Source: Rhytidiadelphus loreus
Taxonomy: Eukaryota; Streptophyta; Bryopsida; Hypnales; Hylocomiaceae
NCBI GenBank assembly: GCA_947034895.1
Contig: OX344763.1
Coordinates: 17,453,001-17,517,000, forward strand
Direction of reading: 5' to 3'
DNA length: 64,000 nt
Shown: positions 12,501-24,852 of the stretch, piece by piece
How the letters are laid out: each line of letters begins with the position of its first letter
How positions within the stretch are numbered: the stretch's first letter is position 1
The notes under the pieces: generated by a model
The model's input: only the letters and a program-made list of their open reading frames with translations
Told to the model about the DNA's origin: nothing
Databases searched by the model: none
Program-made: the position numbers and the translations under genes

Positions 12501-13910
12501 AAGTTGGTGAACTTATACACACTTGATATTTATGGTTGTAGGGGGCTTACAAGTCTACCAAATTCCATTGGCAATATGGTCAAATTAACTAGCCTTGATC
12601 TCTCTACGTGTGAGGGGCTTACAAGTCTACCAGATTTCATTGGCAATATGGTCGATTTAACTAGCCTTAATCTCTCTTCGTATGAGGGGCTCACAAGTTT
12701 ACCAAATTCCATTGGCAATATGGTCAAATTAACTAGCTTTGATCTCTCTTGTTGCAATGGGCTCCCAAGTCTACCAAATTCCATTGGCAATATGGTCAAA
12801 TTAACTAGCCTTAATCTCTCTTGTTGCAAGGGGCTCACAAGTCTACCAAATTCCATTGGCAATATGGTCAAATTAACTAGCCTTGATCTCTCTACGTGTG
12901 AGGGGCTTACAAGTCTACCAGATTCCATTGGCAATATGGTCGATTTAACTAGCCTTAATCTCTCTTCGTATGAGGGGCTCACAAGTCTACCAAATTCCAT
13001 TGGCAATATGGTCAAATTGACTAGCCTTAATCTCTTTTGCTGCGAGGGGCTCCCAAGTCTACCAGATTCCATTGGCAATATGTTCAAATTAACTAGCTTT
13101 AATCCCTCTTGGTGCGAGGGGCTCACAAGTCTACCAAATTCCATTGGCAATATGGTCAAATTAACTAGCCTTCATCTCTCTTGTTGCAAGGGGCTAACAA
13201 GTCTACCAAATTCCATTGGCAATATGGTCAAATTAACTAGCCTTCATCTCAAGGGTTGCAAGGGGCTCCCAAGTCTACCAAATTCCATTGGCAATATGGT
13301 CAATTTAACTAGATTTGTTCTCTCTTGTTGCAAGGGTCTCCCAAGTCTACCGGATTCCATTGGCAATATAATCAAATTAACTAGCCTTAATCTCTCTTGG
13401 TGCAAGGGGCTCACAAGTCTACCAAATTCCATTGGCAATATGGTCAATTTAACTAGCCTTGATCTCTCTACATGCGAGGGGCTCACAAGTCTACCAAATT
13501 CCATTGGCAATATGGTCAAATTAACTAGCCTTGATTTCTCGAATTGCCACGAGCTCACAAGTCTACCAAATTCCATTGACAATATGGTCAATTTAACTAG
13601 ATTTGATCTCTCTTGTTGCAAGGGGCTCCCAAGTCTACCAGATTCCATTGGCAATATAGTCAAATTAACTAGCCTTAATCTCTCTTGGTGTGAGGGGCTC
13701 ACAAGTTTACCAAATTCCTTTGGCAATATGGTCAATTTAACTAGCCTTCATCTCAAGGGTTGCAAGGGGCTCACAAGTCTACCTGATTCCTTTGGTAGTA
13801 TGGTCAAATTAACTAGCCTTGATCTCTCTAATTGCCAGGGGCTCACAAGTCTACCAGATTCCATTGGCAATATGGTCAAATTAACTAGCCTTAATCTCTC
13901 TAATTGCTAG
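9576..13910 (+). CDS. HNL1: alpha/beta-hydrolase-NB-ARC-LRR immune receptor
   Basis: Likely intracellular immune receptor of the hydrolase-NBS-LRR class. Exons: 9,513-9,614 (ATG at 9,576), 9,769-10,416, 10,548-11,900 and 12,015-13,910. All join in phase 0 at GT-AG introns, giving about 1,311 residues. Residues 14-260 form a SERAC1-like alpha/beta hydrolase (VFVHGL at 33-38, STPHRGS, His254 in DDHFDV), but the nucleophile elbow reads VCHGFGG, with Gly126 in place of Ser. The NB-ARC has P-loop GMGGIGKTT (322-330), kinase-2 VLVVMDDV (405-412), VIVTCRN, GLPLSL (517-522), FLDIACFF and MHD (640-642). The last two and the DDVG context are TNL-like. Exon 4 encodes 24-residue LRRs (LTSLPNSIGNMVKLTSLDLS). 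The frame stays open 5' of the ATG through exon 1, so the true start may lie upstream. The stop at 13,908 is a TGCCAG to TGCTAG change; 52 more codons and a natural TAA follow. Confidence 0.85.
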
Positions 13911-14066
13911 GGGCTCACAAGTCTACCAGATTCCATTGGCAATATGGTCTATTTAATAAGCTTTGACCTTCGTGGTTGCAAGGGACTTACAAGTCTACCA
14001 GATTCCATTGGCAAGTTTGTCAAATTATCTACAAGTAACCTTCAAAGCTCATGTTGTTTGATCTTG
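12474..14066 (+). repeat. HNL1 LRR array, 22 units of 72 bp
   Basis: The landmark 'cttacaag'/'ctcacaag' first falls at 12,474 and last at 13,986. The difference of 1,512 is exactly 21 x 72, so there are 22 unit starts with no net indel. Each unit encodes one 24-residue LRR of the form GLTSLPNSIGNMVKLTSLDLSCCK. Variation is concentrated at the last four residues and at P-N/D-S. Degenerate, non-periodic LRRs precede the array from about 12,230. After the last unit the frame ends in a diverged tail and TAA at 14,067-14,069, which looks like the ancestral C-terminus. Confidence 0.9.
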
Positions 14067-14069
14067 TAA
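13908..14069 (+). pseudogene. HNL1 3' tail behind a nonsense codon
   Basis: The frame continues for 52 codons after TAG 13,908-13,910: two more LRR units, then KLSTSNLQSSCCLIL and TAA at 14,067-14,069. At the position of the TAG other units read TGCCAGGGG, so the codon was probably CAG (Gln). Losing about two LRRs need not abolish function. Confidence 0.7.
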
Positions 14070-14306
14070 TTTTGGAGAGGCTACTAGAGACTATTGGTGA
14101 CCTAGTTCAATTGAAAGTTGTAGTGGTTAGAGGATGTTTATAATTGGTGAAATCCCTTCAATCGACAAACAATTTATTGTAGTTTTTCTTATTTGCATTG
14201 TCGTTCATGATGGAAGTGGATGAAGACATAATGTTTATCTATTACACAAATCCTAATAGCATGGTTACTATGAAATTCATGTTTTTGATAGAAGATTATA
14301 TCTTAA

Positions 14307-15233
14307 CCCTTAAAGGACCATCACTATACTTTCACCAAAACGCTCCAAACTGCCATTTCTAGTACAAGTACCAAAATTTTGAAAAAAAAATTTATTTTGA
14401 CATATCTAACCGTAGGATCTTGTATTATATAGTATAAAAAACATGTGGTAAAAATTTCAGACATTTCCATTGGGTGGATTGCAAGATATAAGCATTCAAA
14501 TTAACTAAAATAATTTTTTTGACCCTGCGGAAAGCAGGGCAGCTGCCCTTCACAAGCTCACATTTCTATGAAAAAATGACCTAAATGGTGGTGCTTCTTT
14601 GGATTTGTTTTCCTAGACAAGTTGGGCACATGTTTGAAAATTTTCAAATCATTTGGAATAGTACAATATATAGGAAGAAAATAGTAAGTAGGGAGTAGTA
14701 GAGAATGATTAAAATTACTAAATTTTTTACAATTTAAATTTGGAATTGAAAATTTCCAACCCCAATGGTCAAAATGTTGTAATAATGTATCTACATCTTA
14801 CGGTTTTGTTTTTGTCCAAAAATATTGAAAATTGGGTAAAATAAAGGATTTCAAAGTTTATTTTTAGAGTAGGAAATCCAAAACTGCCTGCAAACAAAAA
14901 ATCCTCATAACTTTTGACTCATTGATCAAAATGGAATGATTCAAAGCTTTTCGTGTATATAAAACTTTAGAAAATCAATTCCAAATTTTTGTTTCTGAAA
15001 AAAGTGATTTTTTTTTATCTGCCCGAACTGCCCAGCTGGGATAAAAAGTAACATATTAGGCTATAACTTTTGACTCGTATTTCCAAATGTCATGAAATTT
15101 GGTGCATATGAAAGATATTCCTTGCCCCCCACATTCTATTAAAATTTCAGCCCCAAATATGAAAATTTCCGCTCGTAGGTACCTGCCCAAAATTTCTACA
15201 CAACCAAAAAACACAGTCCGGTCCTTTAGGGGG
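14307..15233. mobile_element. 927-bp TIR element, TAA target duplication
   Basis: Ends are inverted repeats: CCCTTAAAGGACC at the left and GGTCCTTTAGGGGG at the right. Direct TAA lies on both sides (14,304-14,306 and 15,234-15,236). The interior has no long ORF but repeats short motifs of the type 'ataacttttgactc' followed by 'gaaattt'. A 3-bp TAA duplication fits PIF/Harbinger-type integration. The termini are not diagnostic, so the superfamily is uncertain. It lies 0.24 kb after the HNL1 stop. Confidence 0.6.
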
Positions 15234-16109
15234 TAATATTGTTCTTATGGTTTGGCTTCATGTCATAATTGTGGCTTGAAGGTGATGTCCACCAACTATT
15301 ATCATTGCAATGTATGCCCTCTCATTAGATGATATTTGGGGCCTCCGGAAGACCGTTTCAGGCTTGTTCCCTTCATTGTTCCCTAAACAATGCAGGAACA
15401 ACCGGTTGTCAGAAAAAAATATTAAAAAAAATTAATATTTAAACAAAAAAATTCTTCGAATGCAAAAAAAAATTAATATTTTAAAAAAAATTTATAAAAA
15501 TTTATAAAAAATAGGGAAATGAGGTGGCAACCTCTCAGCCATGTAGGACCGCTATGGTGTCATTATAGAAGTCATGTTCCCTGGTTATCACAGCATTATA
15601 ACTCGCAGTCTCCCATAGGCCCCAAATCTCATGTAATGATTACATCTTTATGAATTGTGCTATGAATGAAGTTTTATTTTTTAGTTGCCTCAAGAAAAAC
15701 ACAAGAGAGTCTACTTGTTGATTCTTATTGTTGTGACTCCATTCCAAGCTTTTGTGAATTTGTTCTTGAGAAACAACTAGTTCACTAATCAAACAAGGAC
15801 TTCATTATAAGTCTATTTGGTAGTGTATCATGAGCCTTCTTGAATTGAGTTGTATTGTTGTTTCCTAGGGGAGTCTACGTGAGAGGGGGGGGGCTTGGGG
15901 GGGGGGGGGGTACTCTCTCCATCTTGCTCTCCAATTGCAAAAGGTGGTGAATAGCAAGTTGGTCGGACTAGCCTTCTACCCTCTACACTAAAAAATAAGG
16001 TCAAGGGTACAAAAATGAGTTACAATGAATCTATAGGGTAAAGGGAGACTTCTAAATTCAACATATTTTTGCTTACCATCTCATTTATGAACAATGTAAT
16101 TATCCAAGT
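15234..16109. other. Intergenic, A/T tracts and poly-G
   Basis: No gene is seen. A-rich tracts lie at 15,410-15,510. Two G runs, of 9 and 14, lie at 15,885-15,910. The rest is unremarkable AT-rich DNA. Confidence 0.6.
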
Positions 16110-16112
16110 ACA

Positions 16113-16335
16113 CACTACAAGAGAAAAGGGTGTTTTAAGTGAGTTTTTAAGTATAATCCTAAACATAAGATTATAAGCAATGACCTTTTAGGAGATTTTA
16201 AGTAACAAATTACTAGAAACACATGTATTTCTAGTAAATTTTTACTTAAAAATCTCCTTAGAGGTCATTACTTATAATCTTATGTCTAGGACTATAATTA
16301 AAAACTCACTTAAAACACCCCTTTCTCTTGTAGTG
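16113..16335. mobile_element. CACTA-type MITE, ACA target duplication
   Basis: A 223-bp element that begins CACTACAAGAGAAAAGGG and ends CCTTTCTCTTGTAGTG. The two halves are inverted repeats over about 100 bp each, so the whole element can fold back. A 3-bp duplication ACA flanks it (16,110-16,112 and 16,336-16,338). CACTACAAGA termini with a 3-bp duplication are the hallmark of the CACTA (En/Spm) superfamily. It has no coding capacity. Confidence 0.88.
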
Positions 16336-16481
16336 ACAAAAAAATTTAGTTATGTGTTTTTTGCCTTATGATGTCTTTATTCTTTTGACTTGCATGCATT
16401 TGAGGATGTGCCTTGTGCTACTAATGAGAAAATTAAATATAGTCAATGTTTGTATTGAGATGGTGGCCTGAAATGGTCCTA

Positions 16482-16905
16482 ATATTGTGACACTTTTAGA
16501 AGTGATACTCCAAATACACCAATCATGTAGTATTACCAAGCACATATGTTCATATGAGATTCCATAATTTTTCATAAATTTGAAAGAACTGATAATGATA
16601 ATGATAATGACAATGATATATATATATATAATTAAAATTTTAAATTAAAATTTTGTATGTTTGTACACACATATACATATTTCTATTCATAAATACATAT
16701 TGATGTATTTGTATTCAAAATCCATATATTGAATCTATATTGTAACATGGGACAAGACATGCAATATATGGTTGGTAATTTGGGGATAATAGTGTGGGTG
16801 ATCAATTGCAATGTGTGATAAACCAATATGGTTCATAACAATTGTGTTTACAAGGGTTGTGACTTATTATTGTCAGTAGCTTTTATGGTGGTCAATTAAA
16901 CTTCA
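16482..16905 (+). repeat. Left arm of a 7.9-kb inverted-repeat structure
   Basis: This reads, in reverse complement, as 24,361-24,769. Shared stretches include 'gacacttttagaagtgat', 'gagattccataatttttcat', 'catgggacaagacatgcaat' and 'gtttacaagggttgtg'. The arm contains a (GATAAT)n/(TA)n microsatellite at about 16,590-16,630. Arm spacing is about 7.5 kb. It could be the terminal inverted repeat of a large element, or two unrelated insertions of one repeat. Confidence 0.65.
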
Positions 16906-18209
16906 CAAAATTTTAGAAATATTCATGATGATGGATTTTTTTATTACCGTAGATTATAAGATATTGTGTATTTAGTATAATGAATTGTAAGCAACTGAAA
17001 TATAAAAATTGTGTTTCTAATTATCATTTTTATTTAGGAGTGTTTGGAGATTTGTAGGATGAAATTTTCAATGTTTCGAGATGTTGTCAATGTTAATTGA
17101 TATAAATTATTTTCTCATTTGGGAAAAAAAAGCCTACATAATAACAAAATAAGAAGCAAGTTTATAGCATAAATTTTGTGCACATAGAGCATATTTTAAT
17201 GGGTCATTGCAAGAAACAACGGTATTGAATATTTGTTCAATGGAGAGCGACAGAGCTTTCCCTCATAATAACTTATGAAGCTTGACTTGTATAAACTTGA
17301 AATTATTAGTAGAGATGTTTGTCTTGAATGTAATCATATCCCATATTTTTCAAAAAATTGAAAAAACATTTTATATTTAAAGTCAATTTTGCTAATTTAT
17401 CACATTTTGAATTTTTGAGTCACTATAGATAATTCAAATTTGAGTGGTGCCAATCCCACCCCCATATTACAATCTATATATTCCATACCAATAGAATCTC
17501 ATGTACACATGTTAGACCATACAATTAAACCTTATAGTGCAAGAGCATGTGTAATCAATCATTACATTTTTTTTCTTTCCCTTTTATTCAACATAGCAAT
17601 ACACCGTAAGGCAAAAACACTAAGTCACCGCAATGGGAGGGGAGATTCTGTTGTCCTAATCCCTTGACTTCGTGGTAGCTATTGGCTTTGTCAAACTCTC
17701 AATTCTTTCCTTCATGCTACCTCACGTCTCCATTCATCCTCTTGTTACCTTGATTTTGGTGTTGTTCTTGGTTTGATCTCATTTTCCTAAGCTTTGTCTT
17801 TGTCTATGGTGGTTGATTTTTTATATTCTTTTTTTGTCTCTTGTGAGCTTTGGTATTGCAACCTCCTTGCCATTTACAAGTTCCTTGCTCAATAGAAGCT
17901 CATCTTGTTGTCCCTTCCTTTGATCAAAATCTTCTTAGGTTTTTGTGCTTGTTGTTGTTTCTCTTGTTTATAGTGATTACCCTTGTCTTTTCCTTATTCA
18001 ATCTCGATTTGAATTCACCTTGTTGTCTTGAATTCAAGGGTCTAAGCTTCTTCGTAGTTTCCATGGATGTGTAGCTCTCCTGTCTTTCTATGCTTGCTTT
18101 TATAGTAGTCAAGGAAATTCAGAATTTTCCTTCAAGGTTTCAAGTCCCGCCTTGTGCCACCATCAAAGCATCCCAGTGATGAAAAAGTCCTCTTAATTGT
18201 GGGACTATT

Positions 18210-18426
18210 TAGTAGAAGAAAACCATGTTAAAATCCAAGAAAACACGTCACCTTGTTTTTGTTGAGTTCTCGTTTCAAAATGCAAAAAAAAACAAAAAAA
18301 ATGCAAAAAAAACAAAAAAACGTTTTTTTTTGTGTTTTTCTACATTTTGACTGTGTTTTGAAACAGGAACTCAATGAAATCAAGGTGACGTGTTTTCAGG
18401 GATTTTAACACGGTTTTCTTCTAGTG
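18210..18426. mobile_element. CACTA-like fold-back MITE, ATT target duplication
   Basis: A 217-bp element with long inverted arms. The left is TAGTAGAAGAAAACCATGTT and the right ends AACACGGTTTTCTTCTAGTG. The right terminus in reverse complement is CACTAGAAGAAAACC; the left differs from it at two of the first three bases. ATT flanks both sides (18,207-18,209 and 18,427-18,429). The centre is an A-rich/T-rich fold with runs of 'gcaaaaaaa'. Confidence 0.75.
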
Positions 18427-21412
18427 ATTGTAGTGGTGAGCCATGGCTTTTGCTAAAAATTATAGCCGACTCGTAGATTGCTCTTCTTCCCATTTCCCCC
18501 CAATAGACATCTTGATTCTCCCAAATCGTCCCCTAATTCCTTCCCACATCTCCAAGGCATAGGATTAGTTCTTCCTATCTTCTAAAATTTCACCAAAAAC
18601 AAAGCCCTAATTTTTTCCATTATTTCCCAACTCTATTTTCCATTTGACCTAAAAATACTCCATTTTCACCCATTTTTCTTAAAAAAACAAGTGAACCTCC
18701 TTGACAAATTGTCCTACATGGTTTCCTTCACTAATCTCTAATAATTCATGCTTAAAATGCCTATAATCCACACAATTGCTTCAAAAATATACACAAAAAA
18801 AATTGAAAGAAGGCTCCAAACTCTAATTTTTCATATAACCAAACTTCCTAATGCACTAATTTACCTAATTCATTGTTAATTTTCTAATTTGGTATAAAAT
18901 GTGCCAAATTAATGCAAATTTTGCTAAATTATCATAAATGGGCTAATTTAGTGTAAAACCCCCTAAATTACTATAAAACCCCTATTTTAGTGTTTCTATC
19001 ACAATTTTAATGTTTTCCTCACTACTCTAGTGTTCTAGTAGTAATTTTATTATTATAAAAATGTTTTGTGTTTTTTCATATTTTTTACACTTTATTTTTG
19101 TGTCTTTCAATTTACTTTTAGTTCCATTTTCTCTCAAGAGGGTCATTTAGAGTGTCCATTAGAAACCACTTGTGAACAAAACTTTGGACCCCCTATATAC
19201 TTTTTGAATTTTAAATAAAACAAAATTAAAAAAATATGAATAGATTTGCCTACTTTGAAAGTTTATGTTTTGAATTATTGATATTTTTATTTGATAATAA
19301 TAATTAGTTACAAATTTTTGAAGTAAAAAGATACACTGTAGAACTAAAAAATAATTTTCACACCCCTATATTATATAAGAAAAAATTGTCTAATAAATGA
19401 ACAAAAAATTCCTAAAAATAACTCATTATTGAAAGCTCATTTTGAGTTGAATATTGACTCAATGGTCATCTAAATGTGTCCTCTATAATTATTTGAGTTG
19501 AAAAACATGTCATTTTAGTTCATTTTCAACCTCTTCTAGAAATCATTTCATATTTTATTTGAGTTGGAAATTTTGGCAATAGAAAGCTATAGTCATTATT
19601 AAACAATGTTCAAAATTTTAGGTTGAAATTATAGTTTATTAGAAACCACTTGTTCGCATGTGGTTTGTTATAGTAGAACTAAGTGCACCCCCGAGCATTT
19701 TCTACTTCTAGTCTTTTGTTTTTAATTCACTTTTTTCTTTTTTCTATTTTTTCTTTTTTTTGTTTTCAATTTATTTTTAGTTTCATTTTTTAATTTTAGA
19801 CTTTAGTTTTTACTTCACTTTTTTATTTTATTTATTTATTTATTATTTGGTTTTAGTTTGCGATATTCCAATTTTCTACTTGTAGTGTGTTTTGTTTTCA
19901 TTTTGGTTTTGTATTTTTGTGTTTGTTATCTTTTGGATTTCCTACTTAATTCTAATTTCATTTTCCTACTTAGTAGTATTTTGGTTTTTATTTTATCATC
20001 ATTTTACCGTTTGCCTAATTTGGTTACATTACCAAATCTTGCTTAAAGTCTTTTTCATTTGATTCCCCTATTTTTATCCTAGAATTTTCTTTAGAATTTT
20101 TCTTATTTGCATTTTTTAGATTTTGGCCCCAACATCACAAAGTTACTACTATACTCTCACAGAAAACTCCCTAATTGATGGTTGTAGTTTAATCCAAAGT
20201 ACTAACACTTCCAGACTTATAAATTAATGCATAATGTTTGTATTTTTTACTTTATAAAAGGTGAACCAATATGGTGGTTCACAACAACCCACAATAGAAA
20301 AATCAATTATGTGCATTTACACTTTTTCACATGCAGTGGATTTGGCTTCTTGGAACCAAAGGGGCTCCAATTGTGGAGCTTGTTCCTTAAGGAAAATAAT
20401 GAAGAAAAACAAAAAGAATGGAAATGAAAATGAAACAATGGAGTCATGTCCAAAACTCAAATTCTTAATGTGCTAGAGAATTAGGCCCCTAGGTTCTAAA
20501 GTTACCTTTCATTTAGAAAATAATACCCTAAAAAATAGAAATGGAATCACTAACAAATCCTAAAACCTTTGAAGGGACATTTGCAATTGTAGATTTAGTA
20601 CAAGAAAAGGTCCTATAGTTTTCAAGGACCCTAAATTGGAAAAAAAATTCACTAAAACACATTGGTAAAAAAATATTGAAATTTTTTTGGTATTTTAAAT
20701 TAAAGTCTCTTGAATGAAAGTAGACAAATTTAGTCAAATGTAGTTGAATAAAATTCATGATTAGCAAATAGAATAAAACTGAATTTGTATGATATTAAGA
20801 AAATATCAAATTGTTTGTTTAAGATGTCATATAATTGACAAGAATGTATTTGACTTTGATAAAGTGGATAATAACTATAATGGCCATGATGGAGACGAAG
20901 GAGGTGTTCCAAAGATGCCGAATGTACTATGAAGTGGGATGGTAGGCTAGGTGGGGGAAATCAGGATTAACATGTTATAGCACCAAATATAGGTGAGAAC
21001 TTATAATGAGTGGCTATCATAAGAGAAGAAATCAAAGGGGATGCAAAAAAAGAAATAAAGATGAAGGGGTTGCAACATAGGAATTATCTCTAAAGTATAT
21101 TCACATAAGGTAATCTCCAATGGTGGAAAAATGGGCATCCAAACTTTGCATCCAATCTCCATTGGCCTTCATTGGCAATGCTACTTGTGAGAACTCCGCC
21201 TACCCAAGGTTCATCAAGGTTGTCCTCTTTAGAAGTGCACCCTTGTGAATAAGGTCCATCAATAGGTATATGGTTGGTAAAATTATTCTTAGCTTTGAAT
21301 ATGTCACTACGTAGGAGGGATCCACCTTCTTTTGGAAGAAATGGTCCATATCCTACAAATACCTATAAGTGTCCATGAGAAGAAGCTATTAGCAATGACT
21401 GCTCAACTAGGA

Positions 21413-21690
21413 CAATATGTAGAAGGTATAAGAGGCAAAGAGTCAAAGCAGTCCATAGAGAAGTTAATGTAGGAGGGCTAAACATAGATGGTGTTATAGA
21501 TGCAATGTGTCAATGACCTCTAAATACACTCATCTCTTTAATCTTGCCATTAAAAACACCAAAACAATGAATTAGAGGGAAGTACAAGTACTACATCTAA
21601 CGATGACTAATCCACTGATGACACTATAAGTGATGAAGGTGAGATTCCAAGGCATAGTGAATTCATAGTGCTGTAAGAAGGCCCACAATT
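21413..21690 (+). repeat. Dispersed repeat, copy 1
   Basis: About 275 bp, nearly identical to 61,291-61,565. Shared runs include 'gagaagttaatgtaggaggg', 'gttatagatgcaatgtgtca' and 'gatgactaatccactgatga'. No ORF. It lies inside the region bounded by the inverted arms, so it may be part of a larger element whose second, rearranged copy abuts the HNL2 array. Confidence 0.8.
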
Positions 21691-23829
21691 AGGACCTAAT
21701 GATGATTCCTTGGTCAAATGTAGGAGTATCTACTATAACTAGTTCTATCCATATTTTAAAGAATGTAATACATTGAGGGATTTTAGTATAGCAAATGTAT
21801 CTTGCTATTTTCTTATAGCTTATAGCTTACATATATTTCCTTTGAAGGATCTATTGTTTTACAACATGTTGACTATGACTATTGAACAAGTAAATCATTT
21901 TTTGTTTGATACTCTTGTCCATGGATTCACCTAATATATACTAAACCATCTGTGAAACCATCTTGTTAATTCTTATTGGATTGACAAATAATGGATGGAT
22001 GGTCTAAAAAATGCTAATACATTAGATGTCTATTGGATAGTGTGCCCCTCCATGTGACAAACTAGAGACATAGATTGTCAATTAGAAAAACAATCCAATC
22101 TATGAATATGGAGGTGGATAGTTGCAAGAAATATTGAATGATTTTCGTAGCGTTATACTAAAATATTTGCGCTCAATACTTTGAGTACTACAGTACTATG
22201 AAACAAATAAATCTTAATCGTTGATCTAAAAAATCAACGGATAATAGTACTTTTAACTACTTGTAAGTATTGAAAAAGTACTATTTGAAAAAAAAGACAG
22301 TTTGTTATAAAAAATAGATACAACTAGGTATGAATTAATAATAATTAGAAAATCATGAAAAGAAAAGAACTAAAAAATTGGCCATTTGTACAAACTTGAT
22401 AGTGATCACATTACACCAAAAAATAGAAGTCAAAACCATCTTCATTGTTTGGAATGCTATGTGCAATGGATCCCTATTTGCATGCACATGGAGGACAAAA
22501 AATAGTATTTTTCTAAATTCCTTTGGTAGACACGTGCCCATTTAGTGTGGAAATAGCCCACAAAAATTTCAGGTGTATATCACAATTTTTGGATACTCTG
22601 TAGTACTAAAAAAACCTAAAACACAAAGAATGACAAATTAGCTAAATTGAATTTTAATTATAGAATTTTTTTTCAATTTTTTCGAAAAATAACGAATCTC
22701 ATGATTTCTAAGTTAGCTATCTCCAGTAAGTATTTCAAGTACGTCGGCTTCATTTTCCAAAATTTATAGCCAATGGCAACTCTGTCACTCCAATTGCAAT
22801 GGAAAATAGTACTGATCTTTCTTACAATCACCTAAGTCAACCCCAACAAACTTCATCTACACTTCTTATCCAAGGATAAATTGTGGATTTTAAAAATGAA
22901 TTGAAAATTTTCAAATTAGTCTTGTCATTCAAATCTAAACATGATCTAGAAGCATCAAGACCTATGACAACTAATGCTAAATGACAAAATGACACAAATA
23001 GCCCACATCATGTCGGGATGGATAATCTTGTCTACCTTAAACAACCTCGATAGGTGTTCTAAGCTATTTTTCCAAAACACATCATTGTATTTAAAAAAAA
23101 CTATGCTTTGCAAAAATAAAATTCAAAATTTGATTACTAAAAATATCTAAAATATAACTCTAACACATCTAATATTAGTAATTTCTTCCCTTTTTATTAG
23201 AAGTGAAACAAAAAATCTTTATTGCCTTTCACTCAATGCTCAACATTGAACACTCACATGCTAACATCATTGGCTAAGCAAAACATATGCAAGAGCTAAA
23301 AACCAATCGCATTGTAACTTGATGGGTTACTCTCTCCTACTTGGAATAGATAGAACAAAGTATTTGTACTTGGGATTGACAACCAAGGATTTGTGCCAAC
23401 TCTCCAACTCTAAGCATCTTGAAATGACGTGAAATTCCTTCCTCTCAAGTCAACGATGCTAGTTTGTGAGCATAAAAGCATGAGCTTAGGAGTTATGAGC
23501 ATATGCTTTGTGAGCCCAGAGCATCGATTGAAAAAACCTTTAAATTTTTGAGGCCAACAAAGAAAAAACTAGAGACGTTTCAAAATTTTGATTTTAATTT
23601 TCATCCCTATGACCGTGGGCCCTTGTAGGAATGTGCACCTCGCTTGGCTTGGCATGCTGACAGATGAAAACTTTAATTCACCTTGAGACCCATTTTTGTT
23701 CTTCTTGTGAAAATAATTGTTCATGATCAAGCCTTTGAAGAAATTATAATGAAAAACAAATATTTTTAGACAATTGATGGAGGGCTCATGTGGTAAGTAC
23801 AATCTTACAAGAATAAGGAAATTTTTAGA

Positions 23830-24350
23830 ATGTCTTATCCCCCAAACCCTCAAAGGGGCTTTCTAGTGCCTAGAGGATTTTCTGGGGGTGATGGAGTTGT
23901 GACACACATTCATGCATTCAAAAGAAAATTTGAATTTTTTTTTCCAAAGTACCATACCTCCAAATCTGCAAGGGGATTTTTGAGATGGGTGAAGTCGTGG
24001 AAACAAACAAACAATAGATTTTTTTTCTTTTTTCTTTTTAATTTTAAGAGTACGCAACCCTAGACTCCATAAGTAGTCTTTCAAAAACAAAATGGGGTTT
24101 CAAGGGGTTACAAAGTTGTGATAAAGGAAAAATAAATAAAAATAGAATCTTTTTTATAGAGTCCTAAACTCCAAACCCCACAAGGGATTTTTTGATACCA
24201 AAAGGGATATCTTTGGGTAATTAAGTTGTAGAAAAAATATAGTAAAAAAATAAAAATATTTGATTTTTTTTCTATTTAAGTTTAATTTTTTTTAGAGTCC
24301 TAAAATTTCAACCCCACAAGAGGTCTCTTCGTACCAAGAGTTTTTTTTTT
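23830..24350. repeat. Degenerate tandem repeat, about 110 bp period
   Basis: About five diverged units, each with 'ccaaaccccacaaggg'-like sequence, a 'gttgtg(a/g)aaa' segment, and an A/T run ending 'agagtcctaaact'. Starts are near 23,840, 23,955, 24,060, 24,170 and 24,300. Short frames within it are by-products of the repeat. Confidence 0.5.
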
Positions 24351-24360
24351 TCTTAAGAGA

Positions 24361-24769
24361 GTTTGATTGACCACCATAAAAGCTACTAACAATAATCAGC
24401 CACAACCCTTGTAAACACAATTATTATGAACCACTTTGATTGATCACACATCACAATTGATCACTTATACTATTACTCCAAAATTACCAACCATGTATTG
24501 CATGTCTTGTCCCATGTCACAATATAGATACAATATATGGATTTAGATTACAAATATATCAATATGTACTTACGAATATATATATGTATATGTTTGCACA
24601 AACATTAAAAAAAATAATTAATTAAAAAAATTTAAAAGAAAAAAAAATGATTATTGGATTCTCCCAAAATTATGAAAAATTATGGAATCTCATAGGAACA
24701 TATGGGCTTATTAATACTATATAATTGGTGTATTTGGTGTATGATCACTTCTAGAAGTGTCATAACATT
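24361..24769 (-). repeat. Right arm of the inverted-repeat structure
   Basis: Inverted counterpart of 16,482-16,905. The arm boundaries are sharp on the inner side (ttgattgaccaccataaaag) and fade near 'cataacattgg' on the outer side. It ends about 580 bp before the start codon of the small gene at 25,352. Confidence 0.65.
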
Positions 24770-24812
24770 GGTCCTAATGTTTCAATCCACGAGCTCAATA
24801 TAGGAAGCACCA

Positions 24813-24852
24813 CACGTGGAATTGCTCCTGCGATGCCACTTGGAAACCCTAA
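24813..24852 (+). promoter_or_regulatory. G-box/ABRE-like site and telo-box
   Basis: A palindromic CACGTG (24,813-24,818, context ccacACGTGGaa) and an AAACCCTAA telo-box (24,844-24,852) lie about 0.5 kb before the ATG at 25,352. Both are common in plant promoters. The match is to short motifs, so function is unproven. Confidence 0.4.

Larger units (their letters stand above)
16906..24360. other. Interior between inverted arms, no recognisable gene
   Basis: This holds only short frames (60-94 codons), mostly T-rich or of low complexity, with none resembling a transposase, reverse transcriptase or gag. Sub-features are a CACTA-like MITE (18,210-18,426), a pyrimidine-rich stretch (19,700-20,110), a segment repeated after the HNL2 array (21,413-21,690 and about 23,450-23,595), and a degenerate tandem repeat (23,830-24,350). 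Confidence 0.5.

Noticed and set aside
12254..13735. Antisense frames of 88-209 codons with repeats like TILPMEFGRLVSPS across the HNL1 array
   Set aside because: They mirror the 72-bp sense repeats, begin wherever the unit supplies CAT in antisense, and show no independent conservation.
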